DNA from: Adiantum capillus-veneris
Taxonomy: Eukaryota; Streptophyta; Polypodiopsida; Polypodiales; Pteridaceae
Direction: 5' to 3'
NCBI GenBank assembly: GCA_014529385.2
Contig: CM043958.1
Location: 146,035,734 to 146,099,733, forward strand
Length of the DNA: 64,000 bases
Shown here: one piece after another, positions 55,101-64,000 of the stretch
Layout: each line of letters starts with the position of its first letter
Numbering within the stretch: position 1 is the first letter of the stretch
Made by a program: the position numbers and the translations under genes
Notes under the pieces: generated by a model
The model's database searches: none
The model's input: the letters and a program-made list of their open reading frames with translations, nothing else
What the model was told of the DNA's origin: nothing

Positions 55101-55699
55101 TCCTCTTGGCAAATTCAAGAAAAAGAATTTTGTAAGTTTGTGAAAATGGAACATTGCTCGTATGTGTAAAAAGACAGCAGCTTGCTTTATTTGAGGCGAC
55201 TCTCATTGCATGTACGTGCACACTCGCCGTGCAAGTTCACACAAAACATCAGCTGCCATGCGATACACGAAGACATGATGAGATTCAGCTGGCATCATCA
55301 TGAATACCTTGATCATCACACGTCCCACCCACGCTGCACGCAGCAGCGACGCTCTCTAATTTTCTGCTACGTACATTCTCCACGCCACAATATTGGTGCA
55401 CACTGCACAGTCGACGACGACGACGTAGTTTACACGCCTTCAAAGGGTATATATACTTAAAGGGTGATGTGTGTGTGTGTGTGTGTGTCAGAGAGAGAGA
55501 GAGAGAGATCACGGTTTAGTCCATAAATTAGTCATAAATTTACAGTATATATAAATTACACCAGTATCGTGGTTCCAGCCCAATTAATGAAATTCCACCT
55601 TATGTTGCTTTCGCAGCTGTAATATTTAGCTGCACCCTTCTAATTAGAATAAGTGTGTATCGATGACGTTAATTACACACACGGCGAGTAGCAGGCCGT
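55101..55699. other. Downstream flank of the host gene
   Basis: No coding sequence. Contains (GT)n at about 55467-55488 followed by (GA)n at 55489-55509, and AT-rich sequence. It probably includes the 3' untranslated region of the minus-strand gene, but no polyadenylation signal can be fixed. Confidence 0.4.
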
Positions 55700-55917
55700 T
55701 TAATGCTGCAGGAAGTTCTCCTTAATGCAGTCAGTTGTGTAAGAAGGTTGAGCTGGCGGCGGCGGCGGCGGCTGCCTGGTGCTGATCAGCTGTTTGCGAC
55801 GCCTCCAGTACGCTGCAAAAAACTCCACATTGCACTTCTCCAGCTCATCCCACACTGCAGCACAATACAATACACAAACTCGAAAATGTAATGCAGAAAG
55901 GCCTGGTGTAATTCACA

Positions 55918-55963
<46 letters not shown>

Positions 55964-56475
55964 GCCAACCGATTCTGGTGATAGCGGGCTTCAGGCTGGC
56001 GTTGCTTTGCAAGCACGATACGCATTCCTCCCGATCCATGTAGAAGAGCAGGCACTTCTCGATCAGATGCTGCACCTGCGGTCACCCAGCAGGCAACAAG
56101 CACCTCAATTAATAACTGTATTAATTATATATGATGATATGATGGTTCACAGCTAGGGTTGGTTATTACTGCGTGGATCATGGCAGGACTGCAGGCCGTC
56201 GCGCTACTTGCACCTTCCATATGAATCTCCGTAATGTAATTTACCATTGACAGCAGCAGAGGGCGGGGCGCAGCAAATTAATAAGGAAGGAAAGCCTTGG
56301 ATGGAGCATTAGACCGATAAGGAGAAAGAGAGAGACAAAGGGGGAGAGAAGAAGAGAGAAAGTGCACGCACTTTGAGAGAGAGAGAGAGAGAGCGATCTG
56401 AGGAGGATAAAAAAAGAAGTACCTTACCTTATCTGCACGCGATATTTGCAGCTTAATTTTTTTTTTTTTACACAA
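55700..56475 (-). CDS. Probable host gene: plant-specific TIGR01589-like protein, 3 exons seen
   Basis: On the minus strand three exons join in frame. Exon 1 (3' end only) closes with LQISRADK at 56428 and a GTAAGG donor. Exon 2, 55970-56075, starts after CCGCAG and reads VQHLIEKCLLFYMDREECV, SNASLKPAITRI; its donor is GTTGGC. Exon 3, 55700-55854, starts after CTGCAG and reads VWDELEKCNVEFFAAYWRRR, then a six-Pro tract and CIKENFLQH, stop TAA at 55700-55702. Introns are 352 and 115 bases, with consistent phases (0 and 1). The pattern matches the plant-only family TIGR01589 (IPR006476), of unknown function. The start codon is not identified; a run of 13 T interrupts the likely first exon. The 115-base intron holds a GA array. 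Confidence 0.75.
55753..55773 (-). repeat. CGG repeat coding for Pro
   Basis: Repeated CGG on the plus strand (CCG on the coding strand) encodes six consecutive Pro in the C-terminal tail of the host protein. Confidence 0.85.
55919..55963. repeat. (GA)n in the host-gene intron
   Basis: An almost pure GA array lying wholly in the 115-base intron, six bases from the donor site. Confidence 0.9.
55970..56075 (-). other. Exon 2 of the host gene
   Basis: The most diagnostic exon: 106 bases encoding the helix pair HLIEKCLLFYMDREECV and LQSNASLKPAITRI. It ends one base into a Val codon completed by exon 3. Confidence 0.75.
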
Positions 56476-57669
56476 TATTGTTGCAAAGGCTAAAGCCCTC
56501 CACGTCTACTCTCTCGCCTCTGCCGCAGTACTCCACCGGCGTGCCTACTCCACTGGTCGACGTCGGCGGTCGGCCCGCATCCAATATTTTTGTAAAAGCT
56601 GGACGACCCTCTTATTGCCTGCTGTGCTCTGCCGTGCGTTGTAACTCTTGAGTATGACCCCTCATTTCCTTGCGAGTACACTCCCCCTGGAAACTCTTTT
56701 TTAATAAGCCAAGGCCCTCGAATGTCCATTGTCCATTCGAGACAACGTTTTCCACTAGAGAGGACGACACTAGACTGGAACCTTTTAAAAGTGAGAGAGA
56801 GAGAGAGAGAGTTAGAGAGAGACGTTGCTTTACAAGTTCTTATGATGTGAGTTTCTTGGACATTTGATTAGGCCTAGATGGAATGAACCTGAAGAGTCGC
56901 CCTCTTACATGCTTGCTCAATGCTTAGAGAACGCAAACAAAAACACCATGACTACAGTCCTTGAGCTCCCCCGCGGTCTTTTGCGATATCGCGGGTGTTG
57001 AACTCCAGTGGGAAAAACATGGTGACAAGATTCATCGAATGGTGGTGGGGTTGGCCAAAAATAATACGACCTCCGTCGATAAACTCAATAAGAACCAATC
57101 ATGGAGCTTTTCTATTTTGTTGTGCATCTTTTGGGTCATGCATCACATGGAATACAGGGGTTCTAAGAAGACTACATGGGTTGTAATCCATGCCTTGGAT
57201 GTGAGAGGTGACAAACTTCCATAGAGTAAAATTTCAAGCACTGGAAGGTGCCTATGTGACACTAAGGAATGCCCTTGATATGAAAGATCTCATATTTTTA
57301 AAGGGCTTTTGCTAGTGGCACATAAGTAGAGGTGCTCGAGAACTATCATTGTCCAACAAGCTTGAATCACAAGCAATCTAGATGGGATGGTCTTAGAGCC
57401 GGATCGCACCAACGTGTAGTGGGAGGAGTGGGCGTAAATCATTAGCCATTTCCAAAAAATGAGAAAAACAAGCCATCTTTTTAGAGTGGAAAAGATAACC
57501 CCACTACCACTTTGGAAAAGGGAGGTACTAAGCTAAGTTCCGAGAGCTAAGTTTACGTTCAAGGGAAGCTCTCCTTATTTCTAGAAAAGGTAGACCAATG
57601 AGGAAGGACAATCTTACACACATTATCGCCTACATTCAAGATGGCTTTTCTTCCTCAAGTGGGTGCGAC
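56476..57669. other. Region upstream of the host gene, no gene supported
   Basis: It may include the 5' exon and promoter of the minus-strand gene. A minus-strand frame, 56490-56729 (79 codons), is open and Gly/Arg/Ser-rich, and could contain first-exon coding sequence, but no splice link is convincing. A plus-strand frame, 56961-57224 (87 codons), has no known domain. Short GA arrays occur at 56790-56812. Confidence 0.35.
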
Positions 57670-57800
57670 CACTACAAGAGGCTATTCATATTAGCGACGC
57701 TCACACAGCGACGCTCAAAAAAAAAATTCCCGGCGTCGCTATGAGCGTCGCAAATTTACAAAATAGCGACACTCATAGCGATGCCGGCTGGGCTAAAAAA
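57670..57800 (+). promoter_or_regulatory. CACTA terminal and subterminal repeats
   Basis: AGCGACGCTC occurs at about 57693 and 57707. Its inverse GAGCGTCGC is at about 57743, GGCGTCGCT at 57732, and variants AGCGACACTC and AGCGATGCC follow. Known CACTA transposases bind such repeats and bring the ends together. Confidence 0.75.
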
Positions 57801-57816
57801 ATAACCAAGCGCGCCC

Positions 57817-57845
57817 AAAAACTCAGATCTCAGATCTGAGTTTTT
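57817..57845. repeat. Perfect 14-base palindrome with a one-base centre
   Basis: AAAAACTCAGATCT, C, then AGATCTGAGTTTTT: a perfect inverted repeat just inside the subterminal region. Confidence 0.95.
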
Positions 57846-57870
57846 CGGCGCCCTCAAGCAAGGAGCAGGT

Positions 57871-57995
57871 AATGCTCTCTCTCTCTCTCTCTCTCTTTTT
57901 CTTCTCCACACACACACACACACACACGAGGAGAGGAAGGAGAGCCAGGTATGCTCCTTCCCTCTCCTCATTCTCATGTTCCCTTCCCCTCTTTC

Positions 57996-58032
<37 letters not shown>

Positions 58033-58041
58033 TTTTCTTCT

Positions 58042-58095
<54 letters not shown>

Positions 58096-58213
58096 AGAGG
58101 AAGGAGAGCCAGGTATGCTCCTTCCCTCTCCTCATTCTCATGTTCCCTTCCCCTCTTTCTCTCTCCCTCTCTCTCTCTCTCACACACACACATACACACA
58201 CACACATAGTGGT

Positions 58214-58262
<49 letters not shown>
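57871..58262. repeat. Duplicated CT/CA microsatellite block
   Basis: A block made of (CT)n, TTTTTCTTCTCC, (CA)n and a unique segment (GAGGAGAGGAAGGAGAGCC... to CCCCTCTTTCTC) occurs twice, the unique part at about 57928 and 58092. The (CA)n lengths differ. A (GA)n follows at about 58216-58261. The many overlapping open frames here encode only dipeptide repeats and are not genes. Confidence 0.9.
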
Positions 58263-58265
<3 letters not shown>

Positions 58266-58293
58266 AACAAAAACAAAAACGCACACACACATA

Positions 58294-58495
58294 CATAAAC
58301 AAAGAATGCACACACACATTGAGAGAGAAAAAGAGAGAGAGAGCATGCATAAACAAAAAACGCACGCATTGAGAGAGGAAAAGAGAGAGAGAACATGCAT
58401 AAACAAAAAACGCACACATTGAGAGAGGAAAAGAGAGAGAAAACATGCATACGATCCAAAAAAACGCACACACATTGAGAGAGAAAGAGAGAGAA
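58294..58495. repeat. 50-base tandem repeat, about four copies
   Basis: The unit CATGCATAAACAAAAAACGC plus ACACATTGAGAGAGGAAAAG occurs with a period of 50 bases (CATGCAT at 58344, 58394 and 58444). The outermost copies are diverged. Confidence 0.9.
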
Positions 58496-58545
58496 ACTAA
58501 TTTAACGTCGTAGGAAACTAATTAAAATTAAAAGAACTAAAGATC

Positions 58546-58622
58546 TAGCCGACGAGGAGTTGAACTCAAGACCTATTAGTCAAGAGGGAAATGGCATAAT
58601 CAATCTATCATACTTGGCATGG
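58546..58622 (-). other. Possible tRNA-like (SINE-type) relic
   Basis: On the minus strand GAGTTCAACTCC matches a tRNA T-loop (B box), and upstream TGATAGATTGATTATGCC resembles an A box and D arm. The acceptor ends (GCCAAGT and TCGGC) pair poorly, so it is not a functional tRNA. Confidence 0.25.
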
Positions 58623-58689
58623 GTGATAGAAAGGTTATACCATTTATCTCTTTTTATTGGCACACACATCCACACACGCGCACACACAC

Positions 58690-58855
58690 AAGAAGAAGAG
58701 AGTTATAACGTCGTAGGAAACTATCTTAAAAGACGTTAAAGATTAGGTTATATGTAGACTTACATTAAATTAGATTTAGGTTTATTTTTAACTAGATTTA
58801 CGTTTATTTACGCTAGATTTAGATTTACGTTATATTAGATTAGATTTAGGTCTCC
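58690..58855 (+). repeat. Direct repeat, left copy
   Basis: It starts AGAAGAAGAGAGTTATAACG and continues into AGATTTAGGTTTATTTTTA. It is closely similar to 59426-59580. A partial third copy (TTTAACGTCGTAGGAAACTA) is at 58501. Confidence 0.88.
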
Positions 58856-59213
58856 ATAGACTGCGATGCCTGCATGAAGCGGGTGAAGAAAGCCCTCAAT
58901 GGAATATAGGGTATTGCTGCCTTCACTCATGGTGGGCTCCGTCGATCCAAAAGTACTGGTGAAATGTCTTCAGAAGATAGGGAAGAAGGTGGATCTTCAG
59001 GGCGGCAAGAGTCACTACATCCCCGACACAATGACCATCTAGACAACCTCTAGTCATTCAACAGCAACTTCAAAGTTAGTAACAAGAGCAAGAACGGTCT
59101 AAAGGGCCAATTGCTGTCGTCAGATGTGGATGGAGATGAGGCAGCGTCACCGTCGGAAGTTAACTCTCACATCTTTAGTGATGAGAATGCCAACTCTTGC
59201 CGAGTTATGTGAA
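58856..59213 (+). pseudogene. Captured HIPP-like (heavy-metal-associated) gene fragment
   Basis: 58856-58908 reads IDCDACMKRVKKALNGI, which has the CxxC metal-binding motif (C-D-A-C) and helix 1 of a plant HMA domain, then a stop (TAG). In the next frame, 58932-59042 reads VGSVDPKVLVKCLQKIGKK and VDLQGGKSHY, the last strand and helix of HMA as seen in heavy-metal-associated isoprenylated plant proteins. The middle strands are missing. A third frame to about 59210 gives a Ser/Asn/Asp-rich tail. The CaaX box is not seen. Frames are broken, so this is a non-functional copy carried inside the CACTA transposon between two direct repeats. Confidence 0.7.
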
Positions 59214-59347
59214 AAATTATGTGTTGAATCAGTTTTAAGGTTCTTATAATCCCTGTTAGTTTAGTTCTTTGTTTTTAATATAACATAATATATTTACGTT
59301 AGATTTAGATTTATGTTATATTAGATTAGACTTAGGTTTATTTAGGT

Positions 59348-59351
<4 letters not shown>

Positions 59352-59426
<75 letters not shown>
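59352..59426. repeat. (CA)n microsatellite
   Basis: An uninterrupted array of about 75 bases, next to the right direct repeat. Confidence 0.98.
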
Positions 59427-59429
<3 letters not shown>

Positions 59430-59580
59430 GAAGAGAGTTTTAACGTCGTAGGAAACTATCCCAAAAGACGTTAAAGATTAGGTTAGATGTAGACTTACGT
59501 TAAATTAGATTTAGGTTTATTTTTAGTTAGATTTACGTTTATTTAGATTTACCCTTATTTACGTTAGATCGAGTCCACAC
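59426..59580 (+). repeat. Direct repeat, right copy
   Basis: It is similar to 58690-58855 over about 150 bases (AACGTCGTAGGAAACTATC; GTAGACTTACGTTAAATTAG). Together the two copies bracket the captured fragment. Confidence 0.88.
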
Positions 59581-59858
59581 AAGAATTACTTACGGTTTAG
59601 GGTTTAGAGTTAGACGAACAGTGAAAAGATCTATTGTGAAAAGATGTTAAGATGCTGTGAAGTGCTACAGCTAGAGAAGAGGCAAAGGGGTTTTGTCCAC
59701 TACATGCAGTATCATGTAGACGTGGGTGTGTAGATTTCTTGTACCCACAAATATAGGTATTGACCAATAAAGACGAGATTATAACCCGGTGGTTCTGATC
59801 TCCGTGCACCTCTAGACCGAGGTGTGCGGGGATTGGACATGACTAGAGAATGTGAGGT

Positions 59859-59860
<2 letters not shown>

Positions 59861-59945
<85 letters not shown>
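59861..59945. repeat. (GA)n microsatellite upstream of the transposase
   Basis: A GA array of about 85 bases ending 65 bases before the transposase ATG. Confidence 0.98.
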
Positions 59946-59948
<3 letters not shown>

Positions 59949-60010
59949 GACGAAGAATGCCAATAGAATATTAAATTTGTTGTCCAGGTTATAAGTTTTT
60001 TATCCTCATT

Positions 60011-63000
60011 ATGAGTAGCGACGAGGATGTGGGACCGTCCAACCGAAACACCTATCTCTCAACGAGGGTCTTATGTCCTTGTAATCAATGCAAGCATGCT
60101 GTGCGACGGACAAGACGTGTTTCTTTGCAGCACGTTCGTGAATTTGGCGAGTTCGATCCATCTATTATAGATCGAGTTGTTGCCAATTATAACTCGTCGG
60201 ACTCTGACGCTGGCCAACAAGCAGCAATCTTGCAACCCAATAGACGTGTTCGCAGGCGCTTTGGTCAAGCAGCATATGTGAGGCCACAAGATGTAGCCTC
60301 TGACAGCTCGGGGGATGATCATGCAGAGCACATTCCCAACGAGGCAATGTTTGAGCCCGAGATTGATGAAATGATCGAGACGATCATGGATTCAGAAAGG
60401 CTTATCTATGATGATATGAAAAGTGAAGCCGATACGCCATTGTATAATGGAGCACGTATGTCTAGATTGAAAGCACTCCTGGTTCTTCTCAACATGCAGG
60501 CAAAGTTTGGATGGAGTGACACTAGCGTCACAGCGCTTTTCAGGTGATCTATTACAATTAGTTTACTTTAATAAAACTCTAAATGTATAATGATCTGATA
60601 GATTTTTACACGACTGTATCATATTTTTATGTTGTGTAGATTGCTGAAAGAGCACATACTACCAGCTTGACAATGTGATGCCAGATTCCCGAGATGAAGC
60701 AAGAAAGATTTTGCGAAACTTGGGGATGGATTACAATTCTATCCACGCTTGTCCTAATGACTGCATTCTTTTCAGAGGGGAATACATAGACATGGAGAAG
60801 TGTCCGAAATGTGATTCCGAAAGATATCGAGTAGATCTCCACGGGACAAAAATTCCACAAAAGGTTTTGCGACATTTCCCTCTGCTTCCTCGCATCAAGC
60901 ATTTCTTCGAATGTAAGTCCATGGCCGCCCTAGCATCATGGCATGAGGAGAATAAATCTTCGGATGGTGTGCTACGAATTCCTGCAGATTGCGTAGCGTG
61001 GAAACATATAGATGGAACATGGTCGGATTTTGCCAGGGAAGCTCGAAATTTGCGCTTTGGCCTGGCTATGGATGGCGTAAATCCATTTGGTCAAAGATCA
61101 ACATCTTACAGTGTATGGCCCGTTGTCATCGTCAACTACAACATTCCCCCGTGGTTGACTACGAAGAAGGGGCACCTATGGCTAAGCTTGATTGTGCCAG
61201 GGCGATATAAAGTGGGGAATATGGATGTGTATCTTCGTCCACTATTGGAAGAGCTACAACAATTGTGGATTGGCATAGAGGTGGTGGATATGAGCCGACA
61301 CACAGGACGACGGAATGCTTTGATCAGAGGCATTCTAATGTGGACCATGCATGACTATCCCGGGCTAACAGAATGCTCAGGTGATCTATTGACACTCCTC
61401 ACTCAGACACTGTAAATCTTGTTTTTTCCCATAGTTGATCTATTATCATGTGTATACATGCAGGGCTTCAAACAAGCGGATACAGAGCATGTGTCACATG
61501 TGGACCTAGACTGAATGCACGTAGGGCACCCTCACTGAAGAAGCAAATCTACGAAGGTCATCAAGCGTATCTTCCAGAGAATCATGTGTTACGCGATGGC
61601 TTTTTGGGAAGAGAGCCACCAAGGATGTCTGCACAAGCATGGTTAGAGCAGAAGGAGATGTGCGATGACGGATTGCCTCCAGGGATGAAGAGACTATCTC
61701 TATGGTACGAGTTACCATACTGGCCCCGATCATGATCAATCACTTGCTCGATCCAATGCACATATTCAAGAATGTGGTAATCTACTATGGGACCATCTGA
61801 CCGGCAAGAAAGATACTTTGGGAGCCAGAGTTGACCTTAGAAATGTGGATCGTATGGAGCAATATTGGCCGCAAACAACGTCTGATGGATCGATAAAACT
61901 CCCTAAAGCACCATGGATTTTCACAGGAGCCCAAGAACGCAAAGTAAAAGAGACCATTCGATCTTTGCGGACCCCCACTGGCGTAATGCACTCGCTCCGA
62001 ACGTGTTTTACTAAAGAAGGAAAGCTTACCGGTTTGAAGTCACACGATTGGCATAAAATGTGTCAGGTACGTTCATAGTGGACTTTAATATCATTGCATA
62101 AAATGTGGAGTTTAATATCATTGCTGCACATACTTTACAGTTTATTTTACCGGTTGCCATTGAGGGATGTTTGTCTCTCGACATCCGTTACACAATCTAC
62201 AAACTTGCAAAGCTGGTGCAATGGATCTCACAAAAGGAGATCAACGTAGACTCCATACCTTTCGCCAAACTAAATGCTGCGGAGCTTGTGTGCATGTTTG
62301 AGAAACATTTTCCTACTACAATGCTAACCATTCAGGTGCATCTTCTTGTTCACATAGTTGATGAGGTGGAAATAGCTGGCACAGTTCATTCCAGATGGAT
62401 GTTCTTCTTAGAGCATTTCATGAAAACTCTTAAGGGATATGTGCGTCAAAAGGCACGTCCGAAGGGTAGCATGGTAGAAGGTTGGTTGGTATCAGAGTCC
62501 CTAGTGTACATTGGAGAGTGGCTAGACGGATTTGATAAATCCCGGGACACGCTATGGCGAACCATAGATGATGAGCGCATATCTGGGATTGTCATGTGCA
62601 ATCTCGGTGTTGAGAAGAAGATGACGGAAGATCTAGAGGCTAAAATCAACCGATTTTGCATGCTTCACAATCCAGTGATGCAAAAGTGGATTTCACAATA
62701 TGAGGATGCAAAGCAAGAGCGACAAAGGGCATGAATCGAGTGGAGACGGGGAAGACGACCATCGATGCACTATCCAGTGGTTCTGGAGAGCCTACCAACC
62801 TTCATGAGCTTAAGATGGTTGCACAACCAATTGAAAAGCGCACAACAATGCGGTGACGAAGTGACTGAAGAAGAGTGGGAGTACTCTCGGGGTTGCGCGA
62901 CCAAGGTAAGTTTGCAATGTACGACTAGCAAGTGACTTTATTTATAAACATTTGAACGGCCACTCATAATCTTTGTTCATTGTAGTATAAGTCATACACA

Positions 63001-63738
63001 GCAGCATGGTGTAAAGGTCGACATTTTAGGGTGGAACGAATCGACAAAAAGCGTTTTACTCAAGATTGTGGAATCATGGCAAAATTTGAACAGTCTAGTC
63101 GACGACGTTCCTCTGATGCAGATCCTGTGGTGGCGGAACTCACTTACTTCGGCACGCTGCAAGAGATTTTGAGGATCGATTACAGAGGATTTTTTGTCGA
63201 CTTGTTCGACGTGCAATGGTTCAAGATAATCATGGAGGGTCGCAACGCTACTGTGCGTAGAGGAGAGTCTGGTTTTCTTGAGGTGGATTCTACTAAGAAA
63301 TGGACTGACCTAAGAGACACTTTCGTACTACCCGAGCATTGTGAACAAGTAAGTATGTAAATAGTTAACATCCCCCTTTTACAAGTTATGTGCTTGAAAG
63401 CTCTCATGTAACTTATGTGGCTCTGGCAGGTAATATTTCATCCTACAAAGTCTACATCAAACTGGTGGTACGTCATAGAGGTAGCCCCTCGTAGTGCAAG
63501 GAGGTATGAAGGCTACCATGTGCCAATCACAACGACATCAATGGAGGAGATCAGAGAAGATGCTCAATCAGAAGCCGCTGCGGTGGTGCCAGACGAGCAT
63601 CAAGATGCTACTACTCTATATGGGGTGCATGCAGAGGAGCTACAAAATGAAACAGAGGATATGTGTTTAAACGGAGAGCTCTATATAGATATAGGAAGTT
63701 ATGCTGAGTTATGCGAGGATGAGAGAGAGATCTCTTAA
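60011..63738 (+). CDS. CACTA transposase (tnp2/TnpD type), six exons, lightly damaged
   Basis: Proposed exons: 60011-60543, 60640-61380, 61464-62066, 62141-62905, 62986-63348, 63430-63738, all with GT-AG borders and matching phases; about 1100 residues, as is usual for tnp2. Order: acidic N-terminus with CPCNQCKHAV (zinc ligands); Transposase_21 with YNSIHACPNDCILFRGEY, CPKCDSERY and FGLAMDGVNPFG (catalytic-type Asp), WLTTKKGHLWLSLIVPG; LDPMHIFKNV; then DUF4218 with HLLVHIVDEVEIAG and RWMFFLEHFMKTLKGYV; then DUF4216 with YFGTLQEILRIDYRGFFVDL. It would excise the element by binding terminal repeats. Damage: one extra base near 60665, one missing near 61776, TGA at 62732. These may be real or errors. 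Confidence 0.9.
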
Positions 63739-64000
63739 AGCCACAAATATTGTATTTGAACAATTTTGCTCCGTGTTGTAAAAGCTCTGGCTCTCTAAGT
63801 ACCTTCCATGGTGTATAACGCTCTTTTCTACTCGCGCTCACATCTTTTGATTGAAAATTCTGAGTTTTTGACTTGCTTCTTCTATCACTCAATTCATTGC
63901 GTCATTGTATTTATATGCGTCATTACGTCATTGTATTTAATGGTCTTTGCGTCATTGTCTACTCTATTCATTCAATATTAAGTTTAAATATTCGTGTGTT
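63739..64000 (+). other. Transposon sequence downstream of the transposase
   Basis: No gene. A GCGTCATTGTATTTA-type unit is repeated three to four times at about 63898-63958. The window ends inside the element. Confidence 0.6.

Larger units (their letters stand above)
57670..64000 (+). mobile_element. CACTA (En/Spm) transposon, 5' part
   Basis: The terminus CACTACAAGAGG at 57670 fits the CACTA family consensus CACTACAAGAAA. Within 130 bases several copies of a short motif (AGCGACGCTC) occur in both orientations, like the subterminal transposase-binding repeats of En/Spm. A tnp2-type transposase follows at 60011-63738 on the plus strand. Between them lie microsatellites, direct repeats and a captured host-gene fragment. 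The 3' terminus and any tnpA-like gene are beyond the window. The 3-base target duplication would be GAC if intact. Confidence 0.85.

Noticed and set aside
57756-58475. Long open frames of up to 239 codons across the CT/CA/GA region
   Set aside because: They encode dipeptide repeats (Ser-Leu, His-Thr, Cys-Val, Arg-Glu) that stay open in all frames because the microsatellites lack stops. No unique protein sequence is present.
58301-58495. CRISPR-like array
   Set aside because: The 50-base units are contiguous without variable spacers and sit in a plant transposon; this is a simple tandem repeat.

Overview
This window is repeat-dense nuclear DNA of a land plant. The plant assignment rests on plant-type Ty1/copia, Ty3/gypsy (Tat-like and chromodomain), L1-like LINE and tnp2-type CACTA elements, and on two host-derived sequences that match plant-only families: a spliced TIGR01589-like gene and a captured heavy-metal-associated (HIPP-like) fragment. 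The mix of element lineages gives an impression of a fern or lycophyte, but the sequence alone does not prove this. No CRISPR array, rRNA operon or organellar segment was seen.

Layout. 1-3203: degenerate coding debris, a (GA)n tract and small tandem duplications. 3204-8335: a gag-only LTR element whose 5' LTR holds a solo LTR (3241-4150) of a second family, with a clean TCTTG target duplication. 8336-about 22620: a Tat-like Ty3/gypsy element interrupted inside its protease by a minus-strand Ty1/copia element (9489-17017, target duplication CCAGC). This gypsy is odd: its pol frame carries two successive integrase zinc-binding (HHCC) modules, and a second aspartic-protease-like domain follows the integrase tail. 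22621-24782: AT-rich non-coding DNA with a palindromic motif at roughly 288-base spacing. 24783-29004: an LTR element with a long coiled-coil protein and no visible pol; its 3' LTR belongs to the same family as the solo LTR. 29005-37000: a chromodomain Ty3/gypsy element with both LTRs and a deleted integrase core. 37001-45261: two decayed gypsy fragments, the second split by a small copia-like non-autonomous insertion. 45262-46316: two short related foldback units. 46795-47842: a 1.05-kb inverted-repeat element with a nested hairpin in each arm. 47843-50272: decayed unidentified sequence. 50273-about 55100: a decayed L1-like LINE. 55700-about 56470 (minus): exons of a probable host gene. 57670-64000: the 5' part of a CACTA transposon with subterminal repeats, microsatellites, a captured HIPP-like fragment and a six-exon transposase that is nearly readable; its 3' end lies beyond the window.

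How the parts relate. Nearly everything is layered transposition. The order of insertion can be read from target duplications: gypsy before copia, and gag-only element before solo LTR. Most pol genes carry stops, frameshifts or deletions and should be inactive. The CACTA transposase is the least damaged (two 1-base shifts and one stop by my reading). The only likely functional host gene is the small minus-strand gene at 55.7-56.5 kb.
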